DNA of 6,989 bases from Clostridiales bacterium (GCA_016285815.1 JAEERN010000157.1:1-6989), one strand, 5' to 3'. Counted from the first letter of the stretch, positions 1 through 6,401 are shown. The notes: generated by a model not told the origin, from the letters alone. Translations and numbers: made by a program.

Positions 1-252
1 AAAACAGCGCGGCTCACCGTGGTGGCGTCCACGGCCAGCCCCTTCAAATTCGCCGCGGACGTCAACGCGGCGCTGGACGGCGCCGCAGACCGTCCGACCG
101 CGCCCGGCGGCGTGGAAGAGCTGTCGCGTCTCGCCGCCCGCACGGGGCTCGCCGTTCCCGCACCTCTGGACGGACTGGACCGGCGGGAGAAGCGGTTCAC
201 CGCGCGCATCGCCGCCGGGGAGATGGCGGCGGCCGCGGAGAGCGCCGTCTGA
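1..252 (+). CDS. thrC: Threonine synthase, C-terminal 83 residues (5' end outside window)
   Basis: The reading frame is open from the first base, so the gene begins upstream; only its last 83 residues and the TGA stop are here. Threonine synthase is a cytoplasmic PLP enzyme that converts O-phospho-L-homoserine to L-threonine and phosphate, the last step of threonine synthesis. The recognisable part is the stretch VVASTASPFKF at residues 7-17 of the fragment. It matches the conserved C-terminal block of the ThrC family (STAxPxKF), where the family goes on to an alanine-rich helix, here DVNAALDGAADRP. The remainder, ending in FTARIAAGEMAAAAESAV, is the usual poorly conserved tail. An internal GTG at 19 lies inside the conserved block and is not the true start. 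The PLP lysine and most of the enzyme are not visible, so the call rests on the tail motif alone. The phosphoesterase gene follows after 5 bp and is probably cotranscribed. Confidence 0.85.
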   Translation, partial: KTARLTVVASTASPFKFAADVNAALDGAADRPTAPGGVEELSRLAARTGLAVPAPLDGLDRREKRFTARIAAGEMAAAAESAV

Positions 253-257
253 GCGGC

Positions 258-941
258 ATGGCGGTCTACGCGCTGGGGGACCTGCACCTGCCCTTCGGGC
301 GGGACCGGTCCATGGAGATCTTCGGAGACGCGTGGCGGGACTATACGCGGCGCATCGAGCGGAACTGGACCCGTCTGGTGGGGCCGGAGGACACCGTCGT
401 GGTGGCGGGCGACCTGTGCTGGGCCATGGATCTGGACGAGGCGGAGCCGGATTTTCGCTGGCTGGCCGCTCTTCCCGGCCGAAAGCTGCTTTTGAAGGGC
501 AATCACGACTATTACTGGACCGGCCTGTCCAAGATGCGCCGGTTTTTGGCGGAAAAGGGGATCGGCGGCGTCGATTTTCTCCACAACGCCAGCGTGACCG
601 CTGACGGGCTGTCGCTGTGCGGCACCCGCGGCTGGTGCCCGGAAGCGGCGGAGGAGGGCACGGTCTACGCCAGAGAGCTGGGCCGCCTGCGGGCCAGTCT
701 GGCCGCGGCGGAGCATCCGGACCGCCGGGTCTGTTTTCTGCACTATCCGCCCGTGGGCCGCGGCTTCGACTGCCCGGAGATCCGGGCGATCCTGTCCGAG
801 TTCGGCGTTCGGCGGTGCTATTACGGCCATCTGCACGGCCCTTCGCTGGGCGGCGCGTTCCGCGGCGAGGCCGACGGCGTGCGCTATGAGTGTATCTCGG
901 CGGACGGGGCGGACTTTACGCCGCGTCTGGTGCGGGACTGA
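258..941 (+). CDS. Calcineurin-like metallophosphoesterase (COG1768-like)
   Basis: A complete 227-residue cytoplasmic protein with no signal peptide or membrane segment. All signature motifs of the calcineurin-like phosphoesterase fold appear in order: GDLHL with D8 and H10, AGDLCW with D52, KGNHDYYW with N82, H83 and D84, FLHYPP with H162, and YGHLHG with H191 and H193. These side chains would hold a two-metal centre that hydrolyses phosphoesters. Length and spacing match the small single-domain predicted phosphohydrolases of Firmicutes grouped as COG1768, whose natural substrate is unknown. The motif set does not distinguish phosphomonoesters from phosphodiesters or nucleotides. The ATG at 258 is favoured because GDLHL normally falls within the first ten residues. 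No clear Shine-Dalgarno precedes it: GGAG at 237-240 is too far away. With only 5 bp after the thrC stop, translation may depend on coupling. The gene ends 12 bp before the pilin-like remnant, with no terminator between them. Confidence 0.9.
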   Translation: MAVYALGDLHLPFGRDRSMEIFGDAWRDYTRRIERNWTRLVGPEDTVVVAGDLCWAMDLDEAEPDFRWLAALPGRKLLLKGNHDYYWTGLSKMRRFLAEKGIGGVDFLHNASVTADGLSLCGTRGWCPEAAEEGTVYARELGRLRASLAAAEHPDRRVCFLHYPPVGRGFDCPEIRAILSEFGVRRCYYGHLHGPSLGGAFRGEADGVRYECISADGADFTPRLVRD

Positions 942-942
942 A

Positions 943-1053
943 GCGATCCGCGCGGAATGATCGAAAAAACGACGGCCATTCCGGGGCCGCGTCGCCGAAA
1001 ACGGCGGCGCGGCGCTGGACTTTGCAAACGTCTATCGCGCGGCGAGCGCCGAA
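943..1053 (+). pseudogene. Decayed end of an upstream pilin-type repeat
   Basis: The frame of the pilin-like gene stays open upstream of its GTG at 1054, back to a TGA at 958-960. From about 991 it reads VAENGGAALDFANVYRAAS. This is the closing strand of a streptococcal-pilin isopeptide domain, comparable with IAALDFVNRYE at the end of the next repeat in the same protein; the Asn of FANVY corresponds to the isopeptide Asn. Just before it, another frame (968-988) reads NDGHSGAA, resembling the DDGSG turn of the next repeat (TVTDDGSGVL), which suggests a one-base loss between the two. Upstream of about 956 nothing pilin-like remains and the phosphoesterase gene has ended. I infer a former upstream repeat cut by a deletion and frameshifted. 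The frameshift rests on a short match and is less certain than the truncation. Confidence 0.55.
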
Positions 1054-1833
1054 GTGACGCTGGGCGGGACCAAGACCTTTGCCGGGTGGCCGGACGGCTG
1101 CGAGCCGCCGGTGTTCACCTTCGAGCTGCGCGAGGGGGAGACCGTCGTCGACTCGGCGACGGTCCGCGGCGCAGGGCCCTACCGGTTCGCGCCGCTCTGC
1201 TACGACGCGCCGGGGACTTATGCGTATACGGTCCGCGAGCTTGCGGCCGGCGCGGCTGGGGTGACCTTTGACGAGCGCGTCTACGGCTTCACCGTCACGG
1301 TGACGGACGACGGGAGCGGCGTCCTGCGGGCCGAGACCGCCGGTGCGGAGATCGCGGCGCTGGACTTTGTCAACCGGTACGAGACCGGCGGCCTGCGGAT
1401 CCGAAAGACCGTGCGCGGCGGGCCGGAGGACGGCGGCAAAGCGTTCTGCTTCACCGTGACCTTCGACGCGCCGGGAGCTTATCCGTATTCCGGCAGCCGG
1501 TCCGGGACCCTGTCCAGCGGGCAGAACGTCTGGCTGGGGCACGGCGAGTTCATCGAGATCGCGGGGCTTCCGGCGGGAACGCGTTATGCGGTGACCGAGC
1601 GGGAAGATCCGGACTATTCCGTCGAGTCGCAGGGCGGGACCGGCGCCGTCGCCGCAGGCGAGACCGCCGAGGCGTCCTTCGTGAACGTGCGCCTGGACGT
1701 GCCGCAGACCGGCGCGCCGTCGAAGCCGGGGCTTTGGCTGGGAGCGATGCTGCTCTCCGGCTTGGGACTAGGGGCGGCTTGCCGCGCCGCGGCGGACGAC
1801 AGACGGAAGAGGAAGTCGCGCGGCGGAGCGTGA
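1054..1833 (+). CDS. 5'-truncated pilin-like surface protein with isopeptide domains and VPQTG sorting signal
   Basis: The 259-residue C-terminal part of a sortase-anchored surface protein. Residues 1-110 form a streptococcal pilin isopeptide-linkage domain (TIGR03786/FctA type): GGTKTF with K7, PGTYAYTVRE with E62 and DFVNRYE with N107 supply the expected Lys-Glu-Asn triad for an internal isopeptide bond. Residues 112-213 form a Cna_B-like domain with K118 (RIRKTV), E182 (YAVTER) and N211 (FVNVR) as a second triad. A sorting signal follows: VPQTG at 216-220, a hydrophobic stretch at about 227-247 and the basic tail DDRRKRKSRGGA. Sortase would cut between T and G and link the protein to peptidoglycan or a pilus. 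No signal peptide, no Shine-Dalgarno before the GTG at 1054, and a first domain that starts abruptly in frame with part of an earlier repeat all indicate loss of the 5' end. It is probably not exported and may be a pseudogene. No sortase gene is in the window. Family assignment is firm; expression is doubtful. Confidence 0.75.
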   Translation: MTLGGTKTFAGWPDGCEPPVFTFELREGETVVDSATVRGAGPYRFAPLCYDAPGTYAYTVRELAAGAAGVTFDERVYGFTVTVTDDGSGVLRAETAGAEIAALDFVNRYETGGLRIRKTVRGGPEDGGKAFCFTVTFDAPGAYPYSGSRSGTLSSGQNVWLGHGEFIEIAGLPAGTRYAVTEREDPDYSVESQGGTGAVAAGETAEASFVNVRLDVPQTGAPSKPGLWLGAMLLSGLGLGAACRAAADDRRKRKSRGGA

Positions 1834-1869
1834 CGCGGCGAAGGGCCGGGCCGCGCCTGTGGAAAAAAA

Positions 1870-1882
1870 CGCCGGACCGGCG
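1870..1882 (-). other. Small palindrome with T-run on minus strand
   Basis: CGCCGG (1870-1875) and CCGGCG (1877-1882) form a near-perfect palindrome in the gap between the pilin-like gene and glnN. On the plus strand it is flanked by A-runs on both sides. Read on the minus strand it is followed by seven T (1869-1863), the layout of a terminator facing the opposite way. No minus-strand gene ends here. It could stop antisense transcripts running toward the pilin-like gene, or it could be chance in GC-rich DNA. Confidence 0.25.
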
Positions 1883-1899
1883 AAAAAGGGAAAACACGG

Positions 1900-1928
1900 G
1901 CCGCCGTCTTGACAAGACGGCGGCTTTT
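1900..1928 (+). terminator. Intrinsic terminator after the pilin-like gene
   Basis: GCCGCCGTCTT (1900-1910) and AAGACGGCGGC (1914-1924) pair as a perfect 11-bp stem with a three-base GAC loop, followed by four T (1925-1928). It lies 66 bp downstream of the pilin-like stop codon and is the first strong hairpin after it, so it should end transcripts entering from the thrC/phosphoesterase side. The U-tract is short, so some readthrough into glnN is possible. The top of the hairpin overlaps the -35 box of the glnN promoter. Confidence 0.8.
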
Positions 1929-1938
1929 ATGCTATGCT
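1909..1938 (+). promoter_or_regulatory. Housekeeping-type promoter for glnN
   Basis: A perfect -35 hexamer TTGACA (1909-1914) is followed after 18 bp by TATGCT (1933-1938), which matches four of six bases of the -10 consensus, including the first T, A and last T. The bases TGC directly before it (1930-1932) make an extended -10 element. Transcription would start near 1945, giving a leader of about 30 nt before the glnN ATG. The T/A-rich stretch stands out against the GC-rich background. No GlnR-like or other operator was recognised around it. Confidence 0.75.
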
Positions 1939-1963
1939 ATACGTGAATTTTTACGGTTTTTAC

Positions 1964-1967
1964 GAGG
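1964..1967 (+). promoter_or_regulatory. Ribosome binding site setting the glnN start
   Basis: GAGG lies 8 bp before the ATG at 1976, a good Shine-Dalgarno spacing. An in-frame ATG at 1934 lies inside the -10 box of the promoter, upstream of the expected transcript start, and would add 14 residues not typical of the family. The site therefore supports 1976. Confidence 0.7.
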
Positions 1968-1975
1968 TTACCAGC

Positions 1976-4063
1976 ATGAAGGACATTCCGGAACTGTTTG
2001 GCAGCATGGTCTTCAACGACCGGGTCATGAAGGCCCGCCTGCCGGAAGACGTGTACCGTGCGCTGAAGAGCACCATCGCCGAGGGGCGGCCGCTGGACAT
2101 CGAGATCGCCAACGCCGTGGCCGCGGCCATGCGCGACTGGGCCATCGAAAAGGGCGCGACGCATTACACCCACTGGTTCCAGCCTTTGAACGGCATCACC
2201 GCCGAAAAGCACGACAGCTTCATCGTGCCCGACGGGACGGACGGCGTGGTCATGGAGTTTTCGGGCAAAAACCTGGTGAAAGGGGAGTCGGATGCGTCCA
2301 GTTTCCCCTCCGGCGGCCTGCGCGCCACCTTTGAGGCCCGCGGCTATACCGCCTGGGATCCCACCTCTTACGCCTTCATCAAGGACGACACCCTGTGCAT
2401 CCCCACGGCGTACTGCTCTTACGGCGGCGCGGCGCTGGACAAGAAGACCCCTCTGCTGCGAAGCATGGAGGCCGTGGAAAAGCAGGCCATGCGCGTCATG
2501 CGGCTGTTCGGCGACGGATGCCGCCGGGTCCAGACCAGCGTCGGCGCGGAACAGGAATATTTCCTCATCGACCGGTCCGTCTACGACCGGAGGCCGGACC
2601 TGATCTCCTGCGGGCGGACGCTGGTGGGCGCGCGGCCCAACAAGGGACAGGAGCTGGACGACCACTATTACGGCGCCATCAACCCCCGGGTCTCGCGCTT
2701 TATGAAAGAGCTGGACGAAGAGCTGTGGCGGCTTGGCGTTCCGGCCAAGACCGAGCACAAGGAGGTGGCCCCCGCCCAGCACGAGCTGGCCCCGGTCTAC
2801 GCCACCACCAACATCGCCACGGACCACAACCAGCTGACCATGGAGTTTTTGAAGCGCATCGCGGACCGCCACGGGATGGTGTGTCTGCTGCACGAAAAGC
2901 CCTTTGCCGGCGTCAACGGCTCGGGCAAGCACAACAACTGGTCCATCGGCACGGACGCGGGCGAGAACCTGCTCTCGCCGGGCGAGACGCCGTCCCAGAA
3001 CGCGCGCTTTTTGCTGATGCTGACCGCCATGATCCGCGCGGTGGACGAGCATCAGGACCTGCTGCGCATCTCCACCGTCTCGGCGGGGAACGACCACCGC
3101 CTCGGCGGCAGCGAGGCGCCGCCGACGGTGATCTCGGTCTTTTTGGGCGACCAGCTCACCGGGATCATCGACGCCGTCATCGACGACCGGCTGTATACGG
3201 AAAAACAGCGCGAGAGCCTGGAGATCGGGGTTTCCGTCCTGCCCAAGTTCAAACAGGATTCCACCGACAGGAACCGCACGTCTCCCTTCGCCTTTACCGG
3301 CAACAAGTTCGAGTTCCGGATGCCCGGCTCGGCGGTCTCACTGGCGGGGATCAACACCGTTCTGAACACGGTCTTCGCCGAGAGCCTGTGCCTGTACGCC
3401 GACCGGCTGGAGCAGGCGGAGGATTTCCGGGACGAGCTGCAGCGGCTCATCCGGGAAGAGCTCACCGCCCACCGGCGGATCATCTTCGACGGCAACAACT
3501 ATTCCGACGAGTGGCGCGCCGAGGCGGCCCGCCGCAAGCTGCTGGACCTTCGGTCCACGGTAGACGCGCTGTGCTACTACGACAGCGAGAAGAACATGGC
3601 CCTGTTCGAGCGCTTCGGCGTCATGAACCGGGCTGAGGTCCGCGCGCGCAAGGAGATCCATCTGGAAAACTACGCCAAGACCGTCTGCATCGAGGCCATG
3701 ACGCTGCTGGAGATGCTGCGGCGGGAGATCATCCCGGCGGCCATCCGGTTCGAGGACCGGCTGGCCGAGACGGGGATCCGCAAGAACGAGCTGGCCAGGC
3801 GGGACATCGCCGGGACCGAGCGGAAGCTGCTGCTGCGCGTCAGCAATCTGGTGGCCCGCCTGTCGGACCGCACGGACGAGCTGGAGACCGCGCTGGACGA
3901 GGCCCACGCGGCCTGCGGCGCGGCGGCGGCCGAGAGCTGCCGGGACCGCGTCCTGCCCGCCATGGCGGCCGTGCGGCGGCTGTCCGACGAGCTGGAGACC
4001 GTCGTGGACAAGCGGTTCTGGCCCTATCCGTCGTATTCCGAGATCCTGTACAGCGTCAAATGA
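1976..4063 (+). CDS. glnN: Glutamine synthetase type III
   Basis: A 695-residue cytoplasmic enzyme that makes glutamine from glutamate, ammonia and ATP. Its length of about 700 residues separates type III from type I (about 450-470). It begins MKDIPELFGSMVFND, the usual type III N-terminus. Conserved blocks run in order: ITAEKHDSF (74-82), TAYCSYGGAALDKKTPLL (144-161), VGAEQEYFLID with the metal-binding Glu residues (189-199), KTEHKEVAPAQHELAPVY (258-275), GKHNNWSIGTD (317-327), SAGNDHRLGGSEAPP (369-383), DRNRTSPFAFTGNKFEFR (431-448). The C-terminal part after about 470 is the helical type III extension, ending in the typical FWPYPSYSEILY. All catalytic blocks look intact. The family forms dodecamers of two hexameric rings and occurs in Bacteroides, cyanobacteria and Clostridia, often as a nitrogen-regulated enzyme. 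The start is the ATG at 1976, supported by an RBS and by a promoter just upstream. Its TGA overlaps the rsmE ATG. No regulatory PII or ammonium transporter gene is adjacent here. Confidence 0.97.
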   Translation: MKDIPELFGSMVFNDRVMKARLPEDVYRALKSTIAEGRPLDIEIANAVAAAMRDWAIEKGATHYTHWFQPLNGITAEKHDSFIVPDGTDGVVMEFSGKNLVKGESDASSFPSGGLRATFEARGYTAWDPTSYAFIKDDTLCIPTAYCSYGGAALDKKTPLLRSMEAVEKQAMRVMRLFGDGCRRVQTSVGAEQEYFLIDRSVYDRRPDLISCGRTLVGARPNKGQELDDHYYGAINPRVSRFMKELDEELWRLGVPAKTEHKEVAPAQHELAPVYATTNIATDHNQLTMEFLKRIADRHGMVCLLHEKPFAGVNGSGKHNNWSIGTDAGENLLSPGETPSQNARFLLMLTAMIRAVDEHQDLLRISTVSAGNDHRLGGSEAPPTVISVFLGDQLTGIIDAVIDDRLYTEKQRESLEIGVSVLPKFKQDSTDRNRTSPFAFTGNKFEFRMPGSAVSLAGINTVLNTVFAESLCLYADRLEQAEDFRDELQRLIREELTAHRRIIFDGNNYSDEWRAEAARRKLLDLRSTVDALCYYDSEKNMALFERFGVMNRAEVRARKEIHLENYAKTVCIEAMTLLEMLRREIIPAAIRFEDRLAETGIRKNELARRDIAGTERKLLLRVSNLVARLSDRTDELETALDEAHAACGAAAAESCRDRVLPAMAAVRRLSDELETVVDKRFWPYPSYSEILYSVK

Positions 4064-4785
4064 GAAAGCTCTACGTCGAGCGGCCGCTGACGCCGGGCGA
4101 GACGCTGGTCGTCGCCGGGAGCGACGGGCGGCATCTGGCGCGGGTGCTGCGCGCCGGGGTGGGAGACGCGCTGACCGTCTGCGCCATGGGAACGGAATTT
4201 TCCTGCACGGTGACGGCCGTGACCCGCGAGACGGTCACCGTCTCGGTGGGCGAGGGCCGTCCCGCCGGCGGCGAGCCGGGCGTGTCGGTGACGCTTTGCG
4301 TCGGCCTGCCCAAGGCGGAAAAGCTGGAGCACGTCGTCCAGAAGAGCGTCGAGCTGGGCGCGGACCGGATCCTGCCCTTTGCGGCCGAGCGGTCCGTGGT
4401 CCGGGACGGAGGAAGCCCGGCCAAAGCTTTGCGCCGGGCAAAGATCGCCGCCGAGGCGGCCAAGCAGTGCGGCCGCGGCCGCGTGCCCGAGGTGTGCCCG
4501 GCGACGGACTTCACCTCCGCCGCGGCGGAGGCGAAGAACGCGGATCTGGCGCTTCTGTGCTATGAGCTGGGCGGCCGTCCGCTGTCCGAGGTCCTGCGGG
4601 AGCACCCGGACGCGCGCCGGATCGCGGTGATGACCGGACCGGAGGGCGGGATCTCCGCGGCGGAGTTCGAACAGGCGGCTGCGGCGGGCTGGATCCCGGT
4701 GACGCTGGGCAGCCGGATCCTGCGGTGCGAGACGGCGCCGCTGGCGGCGCTGACCGCCATTCTGTACGAGTACGGGGAATTTTAG
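4060..4785 (+). CDS. rsmE: 16S rRNA (uracil1498-N3)-methyltransferase
   Basis: A 241-residue SPOUT-class methyltransferase that uses S-adenosylmethionine to methylate N3 of U1498 in the decoding region of 16S rRNA, acting on the 30S subunit. An N-terminal PUA-like RNA-binding domain (about 1-70) carries GSDGRHLARVLRAGVGD (20-36). The SPOUT catalytic domain follows: GLPKAEKLEHVVQKSVELG (82-100), AAEAAKQCGRGRVPEV (130-145), MTGPEGG (191-197) and the knot motif LGSRILRCETAPL (216-228), which binds the cofactor. Length and all blocks match the family, so it should be active. It starts with an ATGA overlap on the glnN stop and has no Shine-Dalgarno of its own, so its translation is probably coupled to glnN. 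The pairing with glnN is unusual, since rsmE more often follows prmA (ribosomal protein L11 methyltransferase) in Firmicutes. Confidence 0.97.
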   Translation: MRKLYVERPLTPGETLVVAGSDGRHLARVLRAGVGDALTVCAMGTEFSCTVTAVTRETVTVSVGEGRPAGGEPGVSVTLCVGLPKAEKLEHVVQKSVELGADRILPFAAERSVVRDGGSPAKALRRAKIAAEAAKQCGRGRVPEVCPATDFTSAAAEAKNADLALLCYELGGRPLSEVLREHPDARRIAVMTGPEGGISAAEFEQAAAAGWIPVTLGSRILRCETAPLAALTAILYEYGEF

Positions 4786-4820
4786 GGCCCTTCGCCGAGC
4801 GGCGGAGACCTTTTGGGAAA

Positions 4821-4828
4821 AGGAGAGG
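4821..4828 (+). promoter_or_regulatory. Strong RBS choosing start 4836
   Basis: AGGAGAGG precedes two in-frame ATGs, at 4830 and 4836. The core AGGAG lies 4 bp from the first and 10 bp from the second, so 4836 is favoured. A small inverted repeat, CCTTTT (4809-4814) and AAAAGG (4818-4823), overlaps the 5' edge of the site and could partly mask it. No promoter was recognised in the 50-bp gap, so the gene is probably read from the glnN transcript. Confidence 0.65.
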
Positions 4829-4835
4829 AATGGTC

Positions 4836-6401
4836 ATGCTGAACAAGTATCGCGCGGCGGAAAAGGACCGCATCCGGGTGGGGACGTTCTGGCAGAAACG
4901 CGTGGAGCAGCTGGCGGCGGATGACCCGCGCCTGGCGGAGCACCTCCCCGCGGCGGGAACGCCGCTGCCCAGCGGCGCGGCCACCTGTTTCGTCACCACG
5001 GAGGACGGGGCCGTCTGGCTGGGGTCTGACAACGGTCTGACCCGCTGTTGCGAGGCGGAGCCGTACTGCCGCGACCGGGTACAGTTCTTCACCGCGCCGC
5101 GCTGGCTGCCGGATCCGAAGTGTCTGGCGCTGGCCGCGGACGGCCGCGGCGTCTGGGTCCGCACCGAGACGGGCGGCGCCCGCATCTGGATGGAAGAGAT
5201 CACCTATGAGACCAAGGCCGCGGAGTACGACAGCCGCATCTGCCGCCGTCAACTGCGCCACGACTTCGTGACCGAGCCGCACTTTGCGCAGAAGGACGAC
5301 TGGGATCACTGGCGCGTCGAATCCTCGGACAACGACGGGCTCTGGACCGCCATGTACGCCGCCGGCGCCTGCTTCGAATACGCGGTGACGGGGTCGGAGG
5401 ACAGCCATATGCGCGCGCGGCGCACGGTGAACGCGGTGCTGAGCCTGGTGGACGTCACCGGTCGGCCGGGCTATCCGGCGCGGTCCTTCGTGGTCCCCGG
5501 CGAAAAGGTGCCGGAGGACGGGCTTTGGATCCCGCGGGAGGACGGCGTGATCTGGAAGTCCGACACCTCCAGCGACGAGCTGGTGGGGCACTTCATGATC
5601 TATCTGCTGGCCCACGAGCTGCTGCCGGACGAGGACATCCGCCGCCGCACGGCGGAGGCCGCGGCCGCCATCGCGGACCACATCATGGCCAACGGCCGCT
5701 ATCTCATCGACGTCACCGGCAAGCCCACCCGCTGGGGCCGGTGGAGCAAGGAGTATTTCGACGGCTTCGGCCATTCGGACCAGGCGCTGAACGCCGCCGA
5801 GCTGCTGGCCGGCCTGAAGGTCGCGGCGTTCCTCACCGGCGAGCCGCGCTTTGCCGAACAGTACCGCAGCGTCGCGCTGGACGACGGGTACGCCGATATC
5901 GTCTGCACGTATCTGGAGAGCATCGAAGAGCTCAACTTCTCCGACGAAGAGCTGGGCTATCTGTCTTATCTGCCGCTGGTGCTGCTGGAGGACGATCCCT
6001 TCCTGCGGGGCCGCTATCGCGAGGCCATGGGCCAGTGGTGGCAGAACATCCGGCGGGAGGCCAACCCGCTTTGGACCTATATCTACAAGCTCATCGCGCC
6101 GGAGGTCGACTATGACATGGAGTCCTGCCTGTGGACCCTGCGGCGGATGCCGTGGGATATGCGGTACTCCTCGGCCGCGGTGGAGACGCGGGCGGACGTC
6201 ACGTACGTCGAGGACACCGACCGCTTTGGCAAGCGGCAGATCGTCGACCTGCTGGCGCCGGACGAGAGGCGCATCATGAAGTGGAACTCCAATCCCTTCG
6301 TGCCGGAGAGCGGCGGCGGCTTCCTGGCCGAAGAGCCGGGCACAGTCTACACCTTCCCGTACTGGCTGGGCCGCTATTTCGGCTTCATCGAAGAGGCGTG
6401 A
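4836..6401 (+). CDS. Unknown protein: two propeller-like repeats joined to an alpha-helical toroid-like region
   Basis: A 521-residue protein, predicted cytoplasmic because it has no signal peptide or membrane segment. I do not recognise a named gene. Near the N-terminus are two repeats of the two-component-regulator propeller type (Reg_prop): CFVTTEDGAVWLGSDNGLTR (51-70) and CLALAADGRGVWVRTETGG (96-114). Each has the pattern DG-x-VW followed by a GL or GG turn. Two blades are too few for a full propeller. From about 135 to 520 the protein is rich in Trp, Tyr and acidic residues, in amphipathic helices separated by loops such as SSDNDGLWT (163-171), VTGRPGYPARSF (207-218), TSSDELVGH (244-252) and YFDGFGHSDQALN (307-319). 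This resembles (alpha/alpha) toroids of six-hairpin glycosidases, lyases and epimerases, and D165, D167, D247, E248 and D315 are possible pocket acids. A carbohydrate enzyme or sensor is inference only. The start is the ATG at 4836, chosen by its RBS. The gene lies 50 bp after rsmE and ends at a strong terminator. Confidence 0.8.
   Translation: MLNKYRAAEKDRIRVGTFWQKRVEQLAADDPRLAEHLPAAGTPLPSGAATCFVTTEDGAVWLGSDNGLTRCCEAEPYCRDRVQFFTAPRWLPDPKCLALAADGRGVWVRTETGGARIWMEEITYETKAAEYDSRICRRQLRHDFVTEPHFAQKDDWDHWRVESSDNDGLWTAMYAAGACFEYAVTGSEDSHMRARRTVNAVLSLVDVTGRPGYPARSFVVPGEKVPEDGLWIPREDGVIWKSDTSSDELVGHFMIYLLAHELLPDEDIRRRTAEAAAAIADHIMANGRYLIDVTGKPTRWGRWSKEYFDGFGHSDQALNAAELLAGLKVAAFLTGEPRFAEQYRSVALDDGYADIVCTYLESIEELNFSDEELGYLSYLPLVLLEDDPFLRGRYREAMGQWWQNIRREANPLWTYIYKLIAPEVDYDMESCLWTLRRMPWDMRYSSAAVETRADVTYVEDTDRFGKRQIVDLLAPDERRIMKWNSNPFVPESGGGFLAEEPGTVYTFPYWLGRYFGFIEEA

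Noticed and set aside
943..962. Inverted repeat CGATC ... GATCG at the phosphoesterase/pilin junction as a recombination site
   Set aside because: Five-base arms around a CCGCGCGG palindrome are expected by chance in GC-rich DNA, and no target duplication or element end is visible.
957..1271. 104-residue frame with an ATG at 957, before the pilin-like gene
   Set aside because: No RBS, and the product is an Arg-rich shadow of the pilin domain. Its ATG is not in the frame of the pilin-like protein, so it cannot supply that gene's missing start.
916..1542. 208-residue minus-strand frame opposite the pilin-like gene
   Set aside because: No recognisable domain and no RBS pattern; the plus strand carries clear isopeptide-domain motifs.
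1937..3097. 386-residue open frame on the minus strand, opposite glnN
   Set aside because: The plus strand encodes an unmistakable type III glutamine synthetase; this product is low-complexity and matches nothing recognisable.
2395..3636. 413-residue open frame overlapping glnN in another plus frame
   Set aside because: Arg/Gly/Ala-rich shadow product with no motifs, entirely inside glnN.
4725..4835. N-terminal extension of the propeller/toroid protein from an ATG inside rsmE
   Set aside because: The extension overlaps the conserved rsmE C-terminus and reads as an Arg-rich shadow; the strong RBS at 4821-4828 marks the start at 4836.
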